This document shows positions 29,130 to 40,689 of a stretch of DNA of 64,000 nt, in pieces. A program made the translations under genes and the position numbers. The notes under the pieces are model-generated. The model ran no database searches, had not been told where the DNA came from, and saw only the letters and a program-made list of their open reading frames with translations. How positions within the stretch are numbered: position 1 is the first letter of the stretch; every line of letters begins with the position of its first letter. The DNA comes from Pinus tabuliformis (lineage: Eukaryota > Streptophyta > Pinopsida > Pinales > Pinaceae). Location: positions 1,148,033,007 through 1,148,097,006 of the forward strand of contig CM062807.1 in the NCBI GenBank assembly GCA_031772625.1, written 5' to 3'.

Positions 29130-31344
29130 GTTATCAAGACAGACTTATAGTGAATGTAAAGTGCTAATTTGATATCATTGGGGCTACATTGTTCTTTCAT
29201 TTAAGATTGAGGCTAGCTAGCCCAAACTCAACCTAGTTGAAAAAAAATACTACTTTGATGTGAAAGTGTTCAATAAGTCATTGTGTATTTTCATTAAAGA
29301 AAATATTCAAGTTATATTAAGCATGGAAATGCTACCCAAAAAGTGATGCAATCAAAACATAAACAAACTTATTATCCCTTATGATGGATCATTGTTAGTA
29401 CTATGAGATCTATAGTTATTAAAACATTATAAATTTCACAATAAAACCATACATGAAATAAAGTCAAACATAATTATTTGTTAGCTTGTTTGGCCTATTT
29501 AACGTTGATTCATCTAACAACACATTTGAGAGGTGTTACGTGGTTAAACATGCATAGAATCCATGTAATAAGATATATGTATGCCATTGTATAACACGAT
29601 GAAACCCTTGCCACACAAGTATATTGTGAACGGTGAAATATCAAAAATGTGGCATGCACATTATGAAAATGACCACTAACTCTACCAAAATATAAACACC
29701 GGTGTTTATACGGTAGACTTTAACTCAAGTAAATGGAGCATTTCAGCCCAAATTTTGCAAAAAATTACCAATGTTAAACTAAGGATATTTTAGGGGCTAA
29801 TATTTGTAGGTGGAATTTCCATGTTTTTTTCCAAAAAGAAAATGGCCAATTTCCATTTTTTCATAAAATGATTCCCCAAATTTTATAGTATAAAACTATT
29901 TTATCTTTAAAATCTCTAAAATTTTATAGAAACTATATAAAATCATTTGAATATTTGAATATTTTTACAAAAATATCGCCAAATATTTTACAATTTGCAT
30001 AATAAGGACTAGTAAGATTCGTAAAGTTTCTAAACTTTAAAATAAATTTCATCCTTAAAATTTTCCATGTCAAACCTTCAAAATAAATCCATTGATAGGT
30101 GACATTGTAATCACAAGTGAGATCATTAGGCATGCTCTTACATCAACTAGCTTTAACAGAGGTTTGATAGCAATCAAACATCAAAACATTGCAACTTTAA
30201 AGGGTTTACAAGCATGAAATTCACTTCTATTGCATAACGCAATTTTCAGGAATATAGCATGGTTTCAAAGCTTACTTCAAGTGAAAAAATCATAGAGATA
30301 CTTAACGGTAACTCCTCTATCCACTTAGATCTAGAATAACAAGCCTGAAAGGCAAAATATATTGGTTGTTTGATCCTTTTTAAGTGTTGAATCACTTAGT
30401 GTCACGTTTTAGGACATAGAAGAGATGGATGTTTGCATAAATGTGAAATGATATGGGATATATAATCAAATTAAACATGTATTTCCAATCATTAATAACT
30501 TATTATCTTAAATGAAGAACTTGAGAATCAATGGTTTAGAGTTAGGCTTAGATCAAGATAATTATATGTATGAGAAACCAAGAATAACCTTTAATAATTT
30601 TAATAGCAAATGATAGAATATGAAAATCAATTAGCAATAATAAGATATAAACAATGTGATTTAGCATGAAAGCAATTATATCTAAATAACCTAGATTTAA
30701 ATAATCAAAACAAGTAAAACTCTAGATTGTGAAAATAAATAAATAAAGGAAATGATAAAAATGTTTGGGATTTCTTTGGTTGAAGATTATGATGGACCAA
30801 TATCTTAAGAGGGATATGAAAACATTAAGCAAGATCCAAGTGAGGCTTAGGGTTTAGGATGAGACAATGTTGGGGCACCCAGAGGATTGCCTATCAAGTG
30901 TTATCTAGGGTTACTAGGTTCTTTTCATGGATGGATGGGGGGGTTGGTTCTCTAGGAAGCCTCTTCAAATATAAGCAACGTGATCTCAAAAGTTGGCCAA
31001 CACAAGAGGGAAGGTCCCTAGGAGATGCTACCTCAATGCAATGATATATGTCTTTAAGGGTCAAAGGGAGAAGGTAAGAAAACTATACCTTGAGATACCC
31101 TTTGAAGTGGAGAAAGGTTCCCTTCTTTGGTCTTGTTTTAGCCATGTCCTATAGAAAACTTGAAAAGAAAATGGCCTATTCTAACCCTTTAAACAAAACT
31201 AAACAATCACCTAGAAGAAGATAGCTTCAAAATATATTTTCAAGTAATTTTTCTCATTAATCTCCAACAAGCAAAAATTAAGAGAGGTTTCCTCCTTACA
31301 AAGATAGATACCCTCAATGCATGGCATAATACAATGTGTTTTAG
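29130..31344. other. AT-rich DNA without recognisable gene
   Basis: The longest frames are near 60 codons and lack domain character. No mobile-element ends were recognised. Confidence 0.55.
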
Positions 31345-31879
31345 TTCAAACTGTGGACAAAAGTAGTTATCCCAAGTCAAAATAATGGAAAAAATACATG
31401 ACATGGGCACAAACTACCCTCATTAACCCCCAACACATGAGTTCCCCATCAAACATGGTCAAAGAAGTAACAAGTGTCAGCATTAATGTCAACAAGGTAA
31501 TGGTCATGATCATACTTGTTATATGCATGTGTGATGGTTGGAATTGATGTATTGACAGTGAGATGGTTGTGTTGGCATTGATTTCAACTCTTGATGTCAT
31601 GCACTTATGTCAACCTCATGATGATTTAATTTTATGGACTATGGCGTGTGTCGGTATGTGTTGGCATGTGATGGCATTGATGGAGATTGTGGTAGCATGA
31701 TGGTCTTCGAGGAGTTGACATGTGCATTGATGGACGTGTCATCATCGTTTGTTGATGCTGCTATAGGTAGAGGAGGCTGCTACAGGTGATGATCATATCT
31801 ACATATGATAGAGATGTTTCATGGCACACTAGTTGAGTTGTCAACTAGGTCTTCATCTAAGTCTTCATGGGGATGACTT

Positions 31880-32431
31880 TGCTAGGTGTGTGTTATATTC
31901 TTTCCATGACAAGCCTCACGCGTGAAGTCGGGGGGTGAGGGGGGAACGGCTAGTCCCCCCTTCGTTGCACCGGGTGCAGTGGGGGGGTGCTAACCCCCCT
32001 TCATTGCACCGGGTGCAGTGGGGGGGTGTTAACCCCCCTTTACAAGGTTTGGGTTAGTGCCCCGGGAAAAAAAAATTGGACCCTATATTAGGTGGGTGAG
32101 CCTACCTATGGTTTTGTGCATGGGTTTTACACATGGTTTTGGGTATGATGGTCTTCTACCTATGGTATCTTGTAGATCTAGTCAAGGGAACTACAATTAT
32201 GTTTTAATCCATGGTTAATGGATTCGGGTTTATGGATGTTTCAACATGTATATATATTTATCGTAACATTGAAAGGATTATAATGAAAAAACAATCTAGT
32301 AGTCCCGGTTTTTGGATCCAGGGGAAAATATCTGTGTATGTTTGTTTTATGTTGTATGCTCTCGCCATTGTTTATTTTCTATTTTTAATAGTTTGTTTGT
32401 AGGTAATTTCTATAGAGGGTTAAAACCTACA
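31880..32431 (+). repeat. Element G LTR, copy 1
   Basis: It runs from TGCTAGGTGTGTG to TTAAAACCTACA and is followed by a decayed tRNA-Met primer-binding site (TTTGGTATTAGAG). It contains two 39-bp G/C-rich units (31961-32040) in which TGCACC/GGTGCA and GGGGGG/CCCCCC form nested inverted repeats. Confidence 0.88.
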
Positions 32432-33728
32432 TTTGGTATTAGAGTTGTTTCAGCTTCAAGGAGACGCCTTTGTTGCTGAGGGTTTTTGCTCGGGCCTATG
32501 GTAGACCCTGTTTAGTGGGAGATTTGTGGGATCGATTCTTGCGATGAAAGAAGGTGGCAAGCAGTGGAAAGATAGAGATCGAGAAATTTAATGGTCATAT
32601 TTTTGAGTTGTGGAAACTCAAGGTGGAGGATATGTTGGTGGATAAATATCAGTGGATCACGCTAGATCCGGGTACTAAACCAACGGAAATTTTAGATGAA
32701 GACTGGACGAAGTTGGATTGAAAAGAAAAGAGCACAATACAATTGTGTATCTCAAATTCAGTATTGTTGAATGTATCAAGGGAAGCTACGGTGAAGGCTT
32801 TGTGGGACAAGTTAGGGACTTTGTACCAATCTAAGTCTTTGGTGAACAAATTGTTCCTACAGAAAAAGTTGTATAACCTGAGGATGAAGGATGGAGACTC
32901 GGTGACAAAGCATATGAAAGCATTTAATAATGTGGTAAGTCGGTTGTTATCTGTTGATATTTAAATTTTAGATGAAAATAAGTGCATTAGTTTGTTGTGT
33001 TCTCTTCCAGATTTGTGGGATAGTCTAGTTGTTGCAATAGGTAGCACTACAACTACCTTGAAGTTTGATGAAATGGTCTCATTCTTATTGTCGGAGGAGA
33101 TGAGACGGAAAAATATGGAGGGTCGAATGGCAATGCCTTGTCTATACAAGGATGGTCCCAAAACATAAACAAAAATAAGTCCTCGAGTGGGAGATATAAA
33201 TCTCTATGAAAACCTGTAAAGGTGTGTTAGAAATGTGGAAAGGAAGGGCACTTTAAAAAGGACTATAGATCTAAAGCTCCTGAGAAAGGAAATGGATTTG
33301 ATGATGCTCCTTCGACAGAGGCAAAAACCACATCAGATGAAGGTTGGGATATGTTCTTGGCTTCTTCTTCAAGTACACATGTAGATCATGAGGCATGGCT
33401 GATCGACTCAAGTGTATCCTTTCACTTCACTTCCCATAGGGAATGGTTCTGCGAGTATGATAAATATGATGGTGGTGATGTCTTCTTAAGGGATGACAAG
33501 AAGGCTAGAATTATGGGATGCAAAAAATTAAAGCTGAAGTTGCAAGGTGGAAGGATTAGAACACTTCTGAGTGTTCTTCATATTCTTGCATTGGCCAAAA
33601 ATCTAATTTTTGTAAGCATGTTGGATGTTGTAGGTGTAAAAACAATGTTCGAGAAAGATACCTACAAGATGGTTCGAGGAGCATTGGTATTGATGTGGGG
33701 AATTCGGATTCAAACTCTGTACAAGCTT
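32432..33728 (+). pseudogene. Element G gag and protease, duplicated 5' copy (truncated)
   Basis: The translation shows a copia-type gag (KIEIEKFNGHIFELWKLKVE, then ALWDKLGTLYQSKSLVNK) with the start ATG changed to GTG near 32552, several in-frame stops and frame changes. A decayed zinc-knuckle region is near 33230. The protease (33351-33728) reads AWLIDSSVSFHFTSHREWF, where Gly of the D(S/T)G box is Ser. The copy stops at the duplication junction, so no integrase or RT follows. Confidence 0.8.
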
Positions 33729-34261
33729 CAAACTATGGACAAAAGTAGTTATCCCAAGTCAAAATAATGGAAAAAATACATGACATGGGCACAAACTACC
33801 CTCATTAACCCCCAACACATGAGTTCCCCATCAAACATGATCAAAGAAGTAACAAATGTTGGCATTAATGTCAACAAGGAAATGGTCATGATCATACTTG
33901 TCATATGCATGTGTGATGGTTGGAATTGATGTATTGACAGTGAGATGGTTGTGTTGGCATTGATTTCAACTCTTGAGGTCATGCACTTATGTCAACCTCA
34001 TGATGATTTAATTTGATGGACCATGGTGTGTGTCGGTATGTGTTGGCATGTGATGGCATTGATGGAGATTGTGGTAGCATGATGGTCTTCGAGGAGTTTA
34101 CATGTGCATTGATGGACATGTCATAATCGTTTGTTGATGTTGCTACAAGTAGAGGAGGTTGCTACAGGTGATGATCAGATCTACATATGATAGATATGTT
34201 TCATGGCACACTGGTTGAGTTGTCAGTTAGGTCTTCATCTAAGTCTTCATGGAGATGACTT

Positions 34262-34816
34262 TGTTGGGTGTGTGTTATATTCTTTCCATGACAAGCCTCA
34301 TGCATGAAGTCGGGGGGTGAGGGGGGAATGGCTAGTCCCCCCTTCGTTGCACTGGGTGCAGTGCGGGGGTGCTAACCCCCCTTCATTGCACCGGGTGCAG
34401 TGGGGGGGTGCTAACCCCCCTTTAAAGGGTTTGGGTTAGTGCCCCAGGAAAAAAAAAAATTAGACCCTATATTAGGTGGGCGAGCCTACCTATGGTTTTG
34501 TGCATGGGTTTTACACATGGTTTTGGGTATGATGGTTTTCTACCTATGGTATCTTGTAGATCTATTCAAGGGAACTACAATTATGTTTTAATCCATGATT
34601 AATGGATTGGGGTTTATGGATGTTTCAACATGTATATATATTTATCGTAACATTGAAAGGAACTATAATGAAAAAACAATCTAGTAGTCCCGGTTTTTGG
34701 ATCTAAGGGAAAATATCTGTGTATATTTGTTTTATGTTTTATGCTCTCGCTATTGTTTATTTTCTATTTTTAATAATTTGTTTGTAGGTAATTTTTGTAC
34801 AGGGTTAAAACCTACA
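34262..34816 (+). repeat. Element G 5' LTR
   Basis: It runs from TGTTGGGTGTGTG to TTAAAACCTACA and is nearly the same as copy 1, again with the G/C-rich double unit (near 34310-34425). Confidence 0.9.
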
Positions 34817-34938
34817 TTTGGTATTAGATTTGTTTCAGCTTCAAGGGGACGCCTTTGCTGCTGAGGGTTTTTGCTCGGGCCTGTGGTAGACTCTGTTCAG
34901 TGGGAGATCTGTGGGATCGATTCTTGCGATGAAAGAAG

Positions 34939-35720
34939 ATGGCGAGCAGTGGAAAGATAGAGATCGAGAAATTTAATGGTCATATTTTTGAGTTGTGGAA
35001 ACTCAAGGTGGAGGATATGTTGGTGGATAAATATCAGTGGATCACGCTAGATCCAGGTACTAAACCAACAACAATTTTAGATGAACACTGAACGAAGTTG
35101 GATTGAAAAGAAAAGAGCACAATACGTTTGTGTATCTCAGACTCAATATTGTTGAATGTATCAGGGGAAGCTATGGTGAAGGCTTTGTGGGACAAGTTAG
35201 GGACTTTGTACCAATCTAAGTCTTTGGTGAACAAACTATTCCTATGAAAAAAGTTGTATAACCTGAGGATGAAGGATGGAGACTTAGTGACAAAGCATAT
35301 GAAAGCATTTAATAATGTGGTAAGTCAGTTGTTATCTGTTGATATTTAAATTTTAGATGAAAATAAGTGCATTAGTTTGTTGTGTTTTCTTCCAGATTTG
35401 TGGGATTGTCTGGTTATTGCAATAGGTAGCACTACAACTACCTTGAAGTTTTATGAAATGGTCTCATCCTTATTGTCGGAGGAGATGAGACGGAAAAATA
35501 TGGAGGTTCGAATGGCAATGCCTTGTCTATATGAGGATGGTCAAACAAAAATAAGTCCTCGAGTGGGAGATCTAAATCTCCAGGAAAACCCGTAAAGGTG
35601 TGTTAGAAATGCGGAAAGGAAGGGCCCTTCAAAAAGAACTATATATCTAAAGCTCCTGAGAAAGGAAAGGATTTGATGATGCTCCTTCAGCAGAGGCAAA
35701 AACAACATCAGATGAAGGTC
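34939..35720 (+). pseudogene. gag: Element G gag
   Basis: ATG 34939 starts MASSGKIEIEKFNGHIFELW, a copia gag of the UBN2 class. Stops occur near 35090 and 35250 and after 35346, and the zinc-knuckle region near 35600 is frameshifted. It is not functional. Confidence 0.75.
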
Positions 35721-37290
35721 GAGATGTGTACTTGGCTTCTTCTTCAAGTACACATGTAGATCATGAGACATTTCTGATCGACTAAAGTGTATCCTTTCAC
35801 TTCACTTCCCATAGGGAATGGTTCTGCGAGTATGATAAATATGATGGTGGTGATGTCTTCTTAAGGAATGACAAGAAGGCTAGAATTATGGGATGCAGAA
35901 AATTAAAGTTGAAGTTGCAAGGTGGAAGGATTAGAACACTTCTTAGTGTTCTTCATATTCTTTCATTGGCCAAAAATCTAATTTTTGTAAGCAAGTTGGA
36001 TGATGTAGGTGCAAAAACAATGTTTGAGAAAGATACCTACAAGATGGTTCGACGAGCATTGGTATTGATGTGGGGAATTCAAATTCGAACTCTGTACAAG
36101 CTTCTGGGTAGCACTATTATTGATGGGTGCAACAATTCTGTGGTTCCTAAAAGTGGAGCAGAAAACCTTGTGGTCTCTGGAGAAAAGACCATGTTATGGC
36201 ATCAAAGGCTTGGACATATTGGAGAGAAGGGCCTTCGAATACTTCATGGTAATGGTATGGTAGAAGGTATGTCTAATTGCTCTCTAGATTTCTATTTCTG
36301 TGAACATTATGTATATGGGAAGAAAAATTGGTTGAGTTTCCCCTTTGGTGCTAAGAGGGCGAAATGGATATTAGAGCTTGTGCACAGTGATGTGTTTGGA
36401 CCTGTGTCGGTTCCATCACTAGGTAAGTCTATGTACTATGTATCATTTATAGATGACTTCTCAAGGAATACATGGATATATTTCCTCAGGAAGAAATCTG
36501 AAGTCTTTAACAGGTTTAAATAATTTAAGGCTCTGGTGGAAAACCAGACAGAGAAGAAGATAAAGATGTTGATGACAGATAATGGTGGAGAGTTATGCAA
36601 GAAGAAATTTTAAGAGTTATGTAAGAAGTGTGGTATAGCACAACAAAAGACTACTCCATACACACCTCAATAAAATGGAGTTGCAGAAAGAATGAACAGG
36701 ACGTTGATGGAAAAGGCAAGAAGCATGCTCAGTGGTGTCGGGTTAGGACAGGAATTTTGGGCAGAGGCAATGGAGACTGCATGTTAGTTGGTTAATAGAT
36801 CACCTTCATCAACATTGGAGGATAAGTCTCCACAAGAGGTATGGACTGGTAAGAAGCCCTCTCTTTTGCATCTGAGGGTATTTTGTTGTGATGCATATGT
36901 ACATGTTCCAAAGGAGAAAAGAACCAAGTTGGATAGTAAATATGAAAGGTGCATCTTTATTGGGTATAAGGATGGTTTAAAAGGTTATAAGCTTTGGAAC
37001 CCAGAAACAAGGAAGGTTGTGTACAACCGAGATGTGGTGTTTAGAGAGGTGAAAGATGTTATTAAACATGAAGTCCTACCAAAGGAAACTAGGAAGATAG
37101 AGTTTGAGTTAAAGGACGAAAAATTAGACTCTACAACAAGAGAGGAATCAGAAGATGAAGAGCCTCAAAATCCAACTGTGAGAAGATCAGTTCGAGAAAA
37201 AAGGCAACCAGAAAGGTACAGTCCATATGTTTTTTGTTCAAAGTTTTCTTTATCTATTATTGACGATGATCCCAGAACTGGGAAGCAGTA
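35721..37290 (+). pseudogene. pol: Element G protease and integrase
   Basis: The protease box is broken by a TAA (FLID then stop, near 35782). Downstream, 35888-36523 reads through the GAG-pre-integrase region (MLWHQRLGHIGEKGLRILHG) into the integrase core (HSDVFGPVSVPSLGKSMYYV, IDDFSRNTWIYF). More stops follow at 36521 and 36610, then TDNGGE, NGVAERMNRTL and the C-terminal part 36788-37291 (ERCIFIGYKDGLKGYKLWNP). The Asp and Glu catalytic motifs are still visible. Confidence 0.82.
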
Positions 37291-37311
37291 GATTCAGAGG
37301 ATGGCAAACTC

Positions 37312-38040
37312 TAGAAAGAGGCCATGGTTGATGAAATGGCATCTTTGCACAAAAATGAGCCTTGGGTGTTTAAGAAGAAGATGAATGTAGAAGGCAAGGT
37401 GGAGAAATACAAAGCTTGGTTGGTAGCAAAAGGTTATTCCCAGGTGCCGAGAATCGATTTTGGTGATATTTTTTCTCCTCTTGCCAAGGTACTTCTATTA
37501 GATTACTTTTATCTGTTGTTGTTGCTTTTGATTTTGAGGTAGAAGAGATGGATGTGAAGACAACATTTCTTCACGGGGATTTGGAAGAAGAGATCTTCAT
37601 GAACCAACTTGAAGGCTTGCAGTGAAGAGTAAGAAATAACTGGTATGCAAGTTAGAAAAGTCTATGTATGGGTTAAAACAGTCACCAAGGATGTGGTATC
37701 AGAAATTTGATACATTTATACAGCGACTTGGATTCACCAGAAGAAAAGCGGATCACTGTGTATATTTTAAATTAATTGGTGATCATGTTATTTATCTGGT
37801 CTTGTATGTGGATGATATGTTGCTGATTGGAAATGACAAAGAAATTATCCAGGATTTGAAGACTCAATTGTCCTCCAAATTCAACGTGAAGGATCTCGAT
37901 GTTGCAAACTATATTTTGGGCATGGAAATTAAATGAGATTGGGCAAAGAGGAAGCTCTGGTTAAACCAAAGGAAGTATGTCGAGACAATACTGTAGAGGT
38001 TTAATATGCAGGATAGTAAACCAGTGAAGGTTCTTATTCC
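37312..38040 (+). pseudogene. pol: Element G reverse transcriptase
   Basis: Fragments in more than one frame are seen: MVDEMASLHKNEPWVF, KAWLVAKGYSQ, then MYGLKQSPRMWYQKFDTFIQ and the catalytic LYVDDMLLIGNDKEI (near 37803). Frameshifts occur around 37500-37650, and a stop at 37934 separates the RT end. Confidence 0.82.
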
Positions 38041-38094
38041 TGTCACGTGTAAAGTTATATGTTGAACAGTGTCCTAAGACACAAGAAGAGGAAG

Positions 38095-38792
38095 ATGACA
38101 TGTCTTGGGTTCCATACGCAATAGTAGTTGGTAGCCTGATGTATGCAATGGTCTGTACTAGACTAGGCATTGTACATGCAATGGGAGTATTGAGTAGGTT
38201 TATGTCAAAACCAAGGAAGGAGCATTGGACAATAGTGAAGCGGGTTTTCAGGTATTTGCATGGCACTAGTGATTATGGTCTGCGCTACCAAGGAAGATCA
38301 TGATTTGATGGATTTTTGGACGTGTGTGGCTTTGTTGATGCAGATTGGGCTAGAGATATGGATAAGAGAAGATCTACAAGTGGGTATGTGTTTAACCTAT
38401 TTGGAGATGCAGTTAGTTGGATGAGTAAGAGACAGTTTGTAGCGACACTTTTAATTATAGAGGCAGAATACATGGCAACCACTCATGCAAGAAAGGAAGC
38501 AGTTTGGTTGTATATATTGTGTTCAAGTATGGGGTTAGTACAACAAGCTATAAGGATAGGTTGTGACAGCCAGAGTGAAATTTTCTTGGCAAAGAACCTT
38601 GCTTATCATTCAAATACAAAGCACATTGATGTTCAATACCACATTGTGAGGGATATGGTTAAGGACAAAAACGTGTTGTTCGTAAAGGTGGGTACTTTGA
38701 AGAATATTTCAGATGCATTGACGAAGTCTATGAGTATTGAGGAGTTTTCTTGGTGTAGAGAAACAATGGGCGTTGCAGGGTTGGACCAATGA
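38095..38792 (+). pseudogene. pol: Element G RNase H
   Basis: This has copia RNase H landmarks: WVPYAIVVGSLMYAMVCTRL before it, then FVDADWARDMDKRRSTSGYV, SKRQFVATLLIIEAEYMA, NLAYHSNTKHIDVQYHIVRD and a C-terminal LTKSMSIEEF. A TGA near 38302 separates the linker from the RNase H proper (38316-38792), which is otherwise open. Confidence 0.83.
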
Positions 38793-38844
38793 CTAAACTC
38801 ACTTGTGACCCCCTATGTGGAAAAGAAAACAACAAGTGGGAGAA

Positions 38845-39373
38845 TGTTGGGTGTGTGTTATATTCTTTCCATGAATAACCCCACACGTGAATCCGGGAGA
38901 TGGCTAGCCCCCCCTTCGTTGCATCGGGTGCAATGGGGGGTTCACAGGGGGGGCGGCATCCCCCCCTGTCGGGGGGTTTTAGGGTGGTAGTAGCCCCTCT
39001 CTACGAGGTCCAAGGCAACGCCCCGAGAATTTTTTTGGACCCTATATTAAGTGGGCAGACCTACCTATGGTTTTTTGCATGGGTTTTGCACACGATTTTG
39101 GACATGATGGTTTTCTGCCCATGGTATCTTGTGGATCTGGTCAAGGGAACTATGCTTATGTTCTAATCCAGGGTTTATGGATGCTTCGGCATGTATATGT
39201 ATGTATTGTAACATTGAAAGGAATACAATGAAAAATCAATCTCGTAGCCCCGGTTTGTGATCCAAGGGAAAATGTCTGTGTATATTTGTTTTATGTTTTA
39301 TTATCTCACCATTGTTTAATTTCTGTTTTTAAGAATTCGTTTGTAAGTAATTTATGTAGAGGGTTAAAACCTG
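38845..39373 (+). repeat. Element G 3' LTR
   Basis: It starts TGTTGGGTGTGTG after the polypurine tract. The G/C-rich part (38900-38995) is rearranged compared with the 5' LTR. The end is cut at TTAAAACCTG. Confidence 0.85.
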
Positions 39374-40198
39374 AAGAGTTGTTGTGGTGTGATAACTTCA
39401 TGATGATGATGATGATGATGCAGAGGTAATATAGAGGTCTGATGGAGGTGTTGCAACTTGTTCAGAGGTTGGATGGAGAGTGGAGGACTTCTTGGCACAC
39501 TTGCCAACCTTGTTTGCTGGCCCTCATAGGTCAACTTGGAAGTGACACTTGGGAGGCTTGTTTGGTCTACTTACAGATGTGTCAAAGGCTATGTTATAGG
39601 TCGGGTGGCTAGTACAGATGCAGGGGAAGGTGATCCAATAGGTGGTAGAGGTTTTGAGCTAAAGGCATGATGATTTTCCTCTTCCTTAAGCATAGTTGCA
39701 TGCACAGAGCCCTATGGGAGTGGTTAGAAGGCTCCAGTCGCATGGAGGCCAAACTATGGGAGCGGTTATAGCCCTAGTTGAGTTAATACATTGTCAAGGG
39801 GGTGACTATGGGATTTCATGAGATTTCCTTTGCATTCCTCGCGCTGTTCGAAAGCAAATTATATTGGAAAATTCCAGAGGCTTCTAGAAAAAGTGAAAAA
39901 GGTTGGAAGTGGTTTGAAAAGGTCCTCTCATGATGTGAATGCATTTAGTGCACTAGTAGTGACCTTAGTGGATTGATTTGGTCCGATTTATGCACCTTTT
40001 ATCATAGCCCCAAGCTCAATTTTTCCCTACATGTTTTATATTCTGAGCTTTGTGGGGGTTGATGGAGTTAGATGTTGAGTGTATGTATGGAGAGAAGGAA
40101 GAATACTGAGATTATGCTTTAGAGCTTGAGTAGATATTAGATGCTTCAGTCCATGATTGTTTATGATTGAATAATGTCCAAACACGAAGCATGTGTTT
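39374..40198. other. Spacer with (GAT)n microsatellite
   Basis: A GAT repeat lies at about 39399-39420. The rest has no recognisable gene or element end. Confidence 0.55.
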
Positions 40199-40689
40199 TG
40201 TTGGGTGTGTGTTATATTCTTTCCACGACTAGGCACACGCATGGGGGGGTGCAACCCCTCCTGTTGAGGAGTTTCAGGGGGGCGGTAGACCCTCTACATG
40301 GGGTTTTGGGAAGCGCCCCTAGATTTCTTTTTTTGGACCCTATATTAGGTGGGAAGACCTACCTCTGGTTTTGTGCATGAGTTTTGCACATGTTTTTGGG
40401 CATGATACTTTTCTGCCCATGGTATTTTGTAGATCAGGTCAAGGGAACTACAGTTAAGTTCTACTCTAGTGTTAATGGATTGGGGTTTATGAATGCTTCG
40501 GCATGTATATATATGTATTGTAACATTGAAAGGAATATAATGAAAAATCAATCTAGTAGTCCCTGTTTTTGGATCCAAAGGGAAATCTCTATGTATATCT
40601 ATTTTATGTTATATGTTCTCATCATTGTTTATTTTTAGTTTTTTTAGAATTCATATGCGGGTAATTTCTATATAGGGTTAAAACCTACA
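40199..40689 (+). repeat. Solo LTR of element G family (491 bp)
   Basis: It runs from TGTTGGGTGTGTG to TTAAAACCTACA, like the other G LTRs but with a shortened G/C-rich part. No primer site or internal region follows. The flanks TGTTT and GCTAC do not match, so no target duplication is supported. Confidence 0.82.

Larger units (their letters stand above)
31345..36104 (+). repeat. Tandem duplication, unit about 2.38 kb, over the 5' part of copia element G
   Basis: Copy 1 (31345-33728) and copy 2 (33727-36104) each contain about 530 bp of left flank, an LTR, a primer-binding site, gag and the protease. The LTR starts are 2382 bp apart. The junction falls in pol, where copy 1 stops after GTACAAGCTT and continues with the flank (TCAAACTATGG) of copy 2. 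Because non-element flank is duplicated too, this is a DNA duplication, not two insertions. The copies differ by several per cent. Confidence 0.88.
34262..39373 (+). mobile_element. Element G, decayed Ty1/copia retrotransposon
   Basis: It has a 5' LTR (34262-34816), a decayed tRNA-Met site, gag, protease, integrase, RT and RNase H in copia order, a polypurine tract (CAAGTGGGAGAA, 38833-38844) and a 3' LTR (38845 to about 39373). The 3' LTR lacks the final CTACA and no matching target duplication was found. Many stops and frameshifts mark it as old. Confidence 0.88.
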
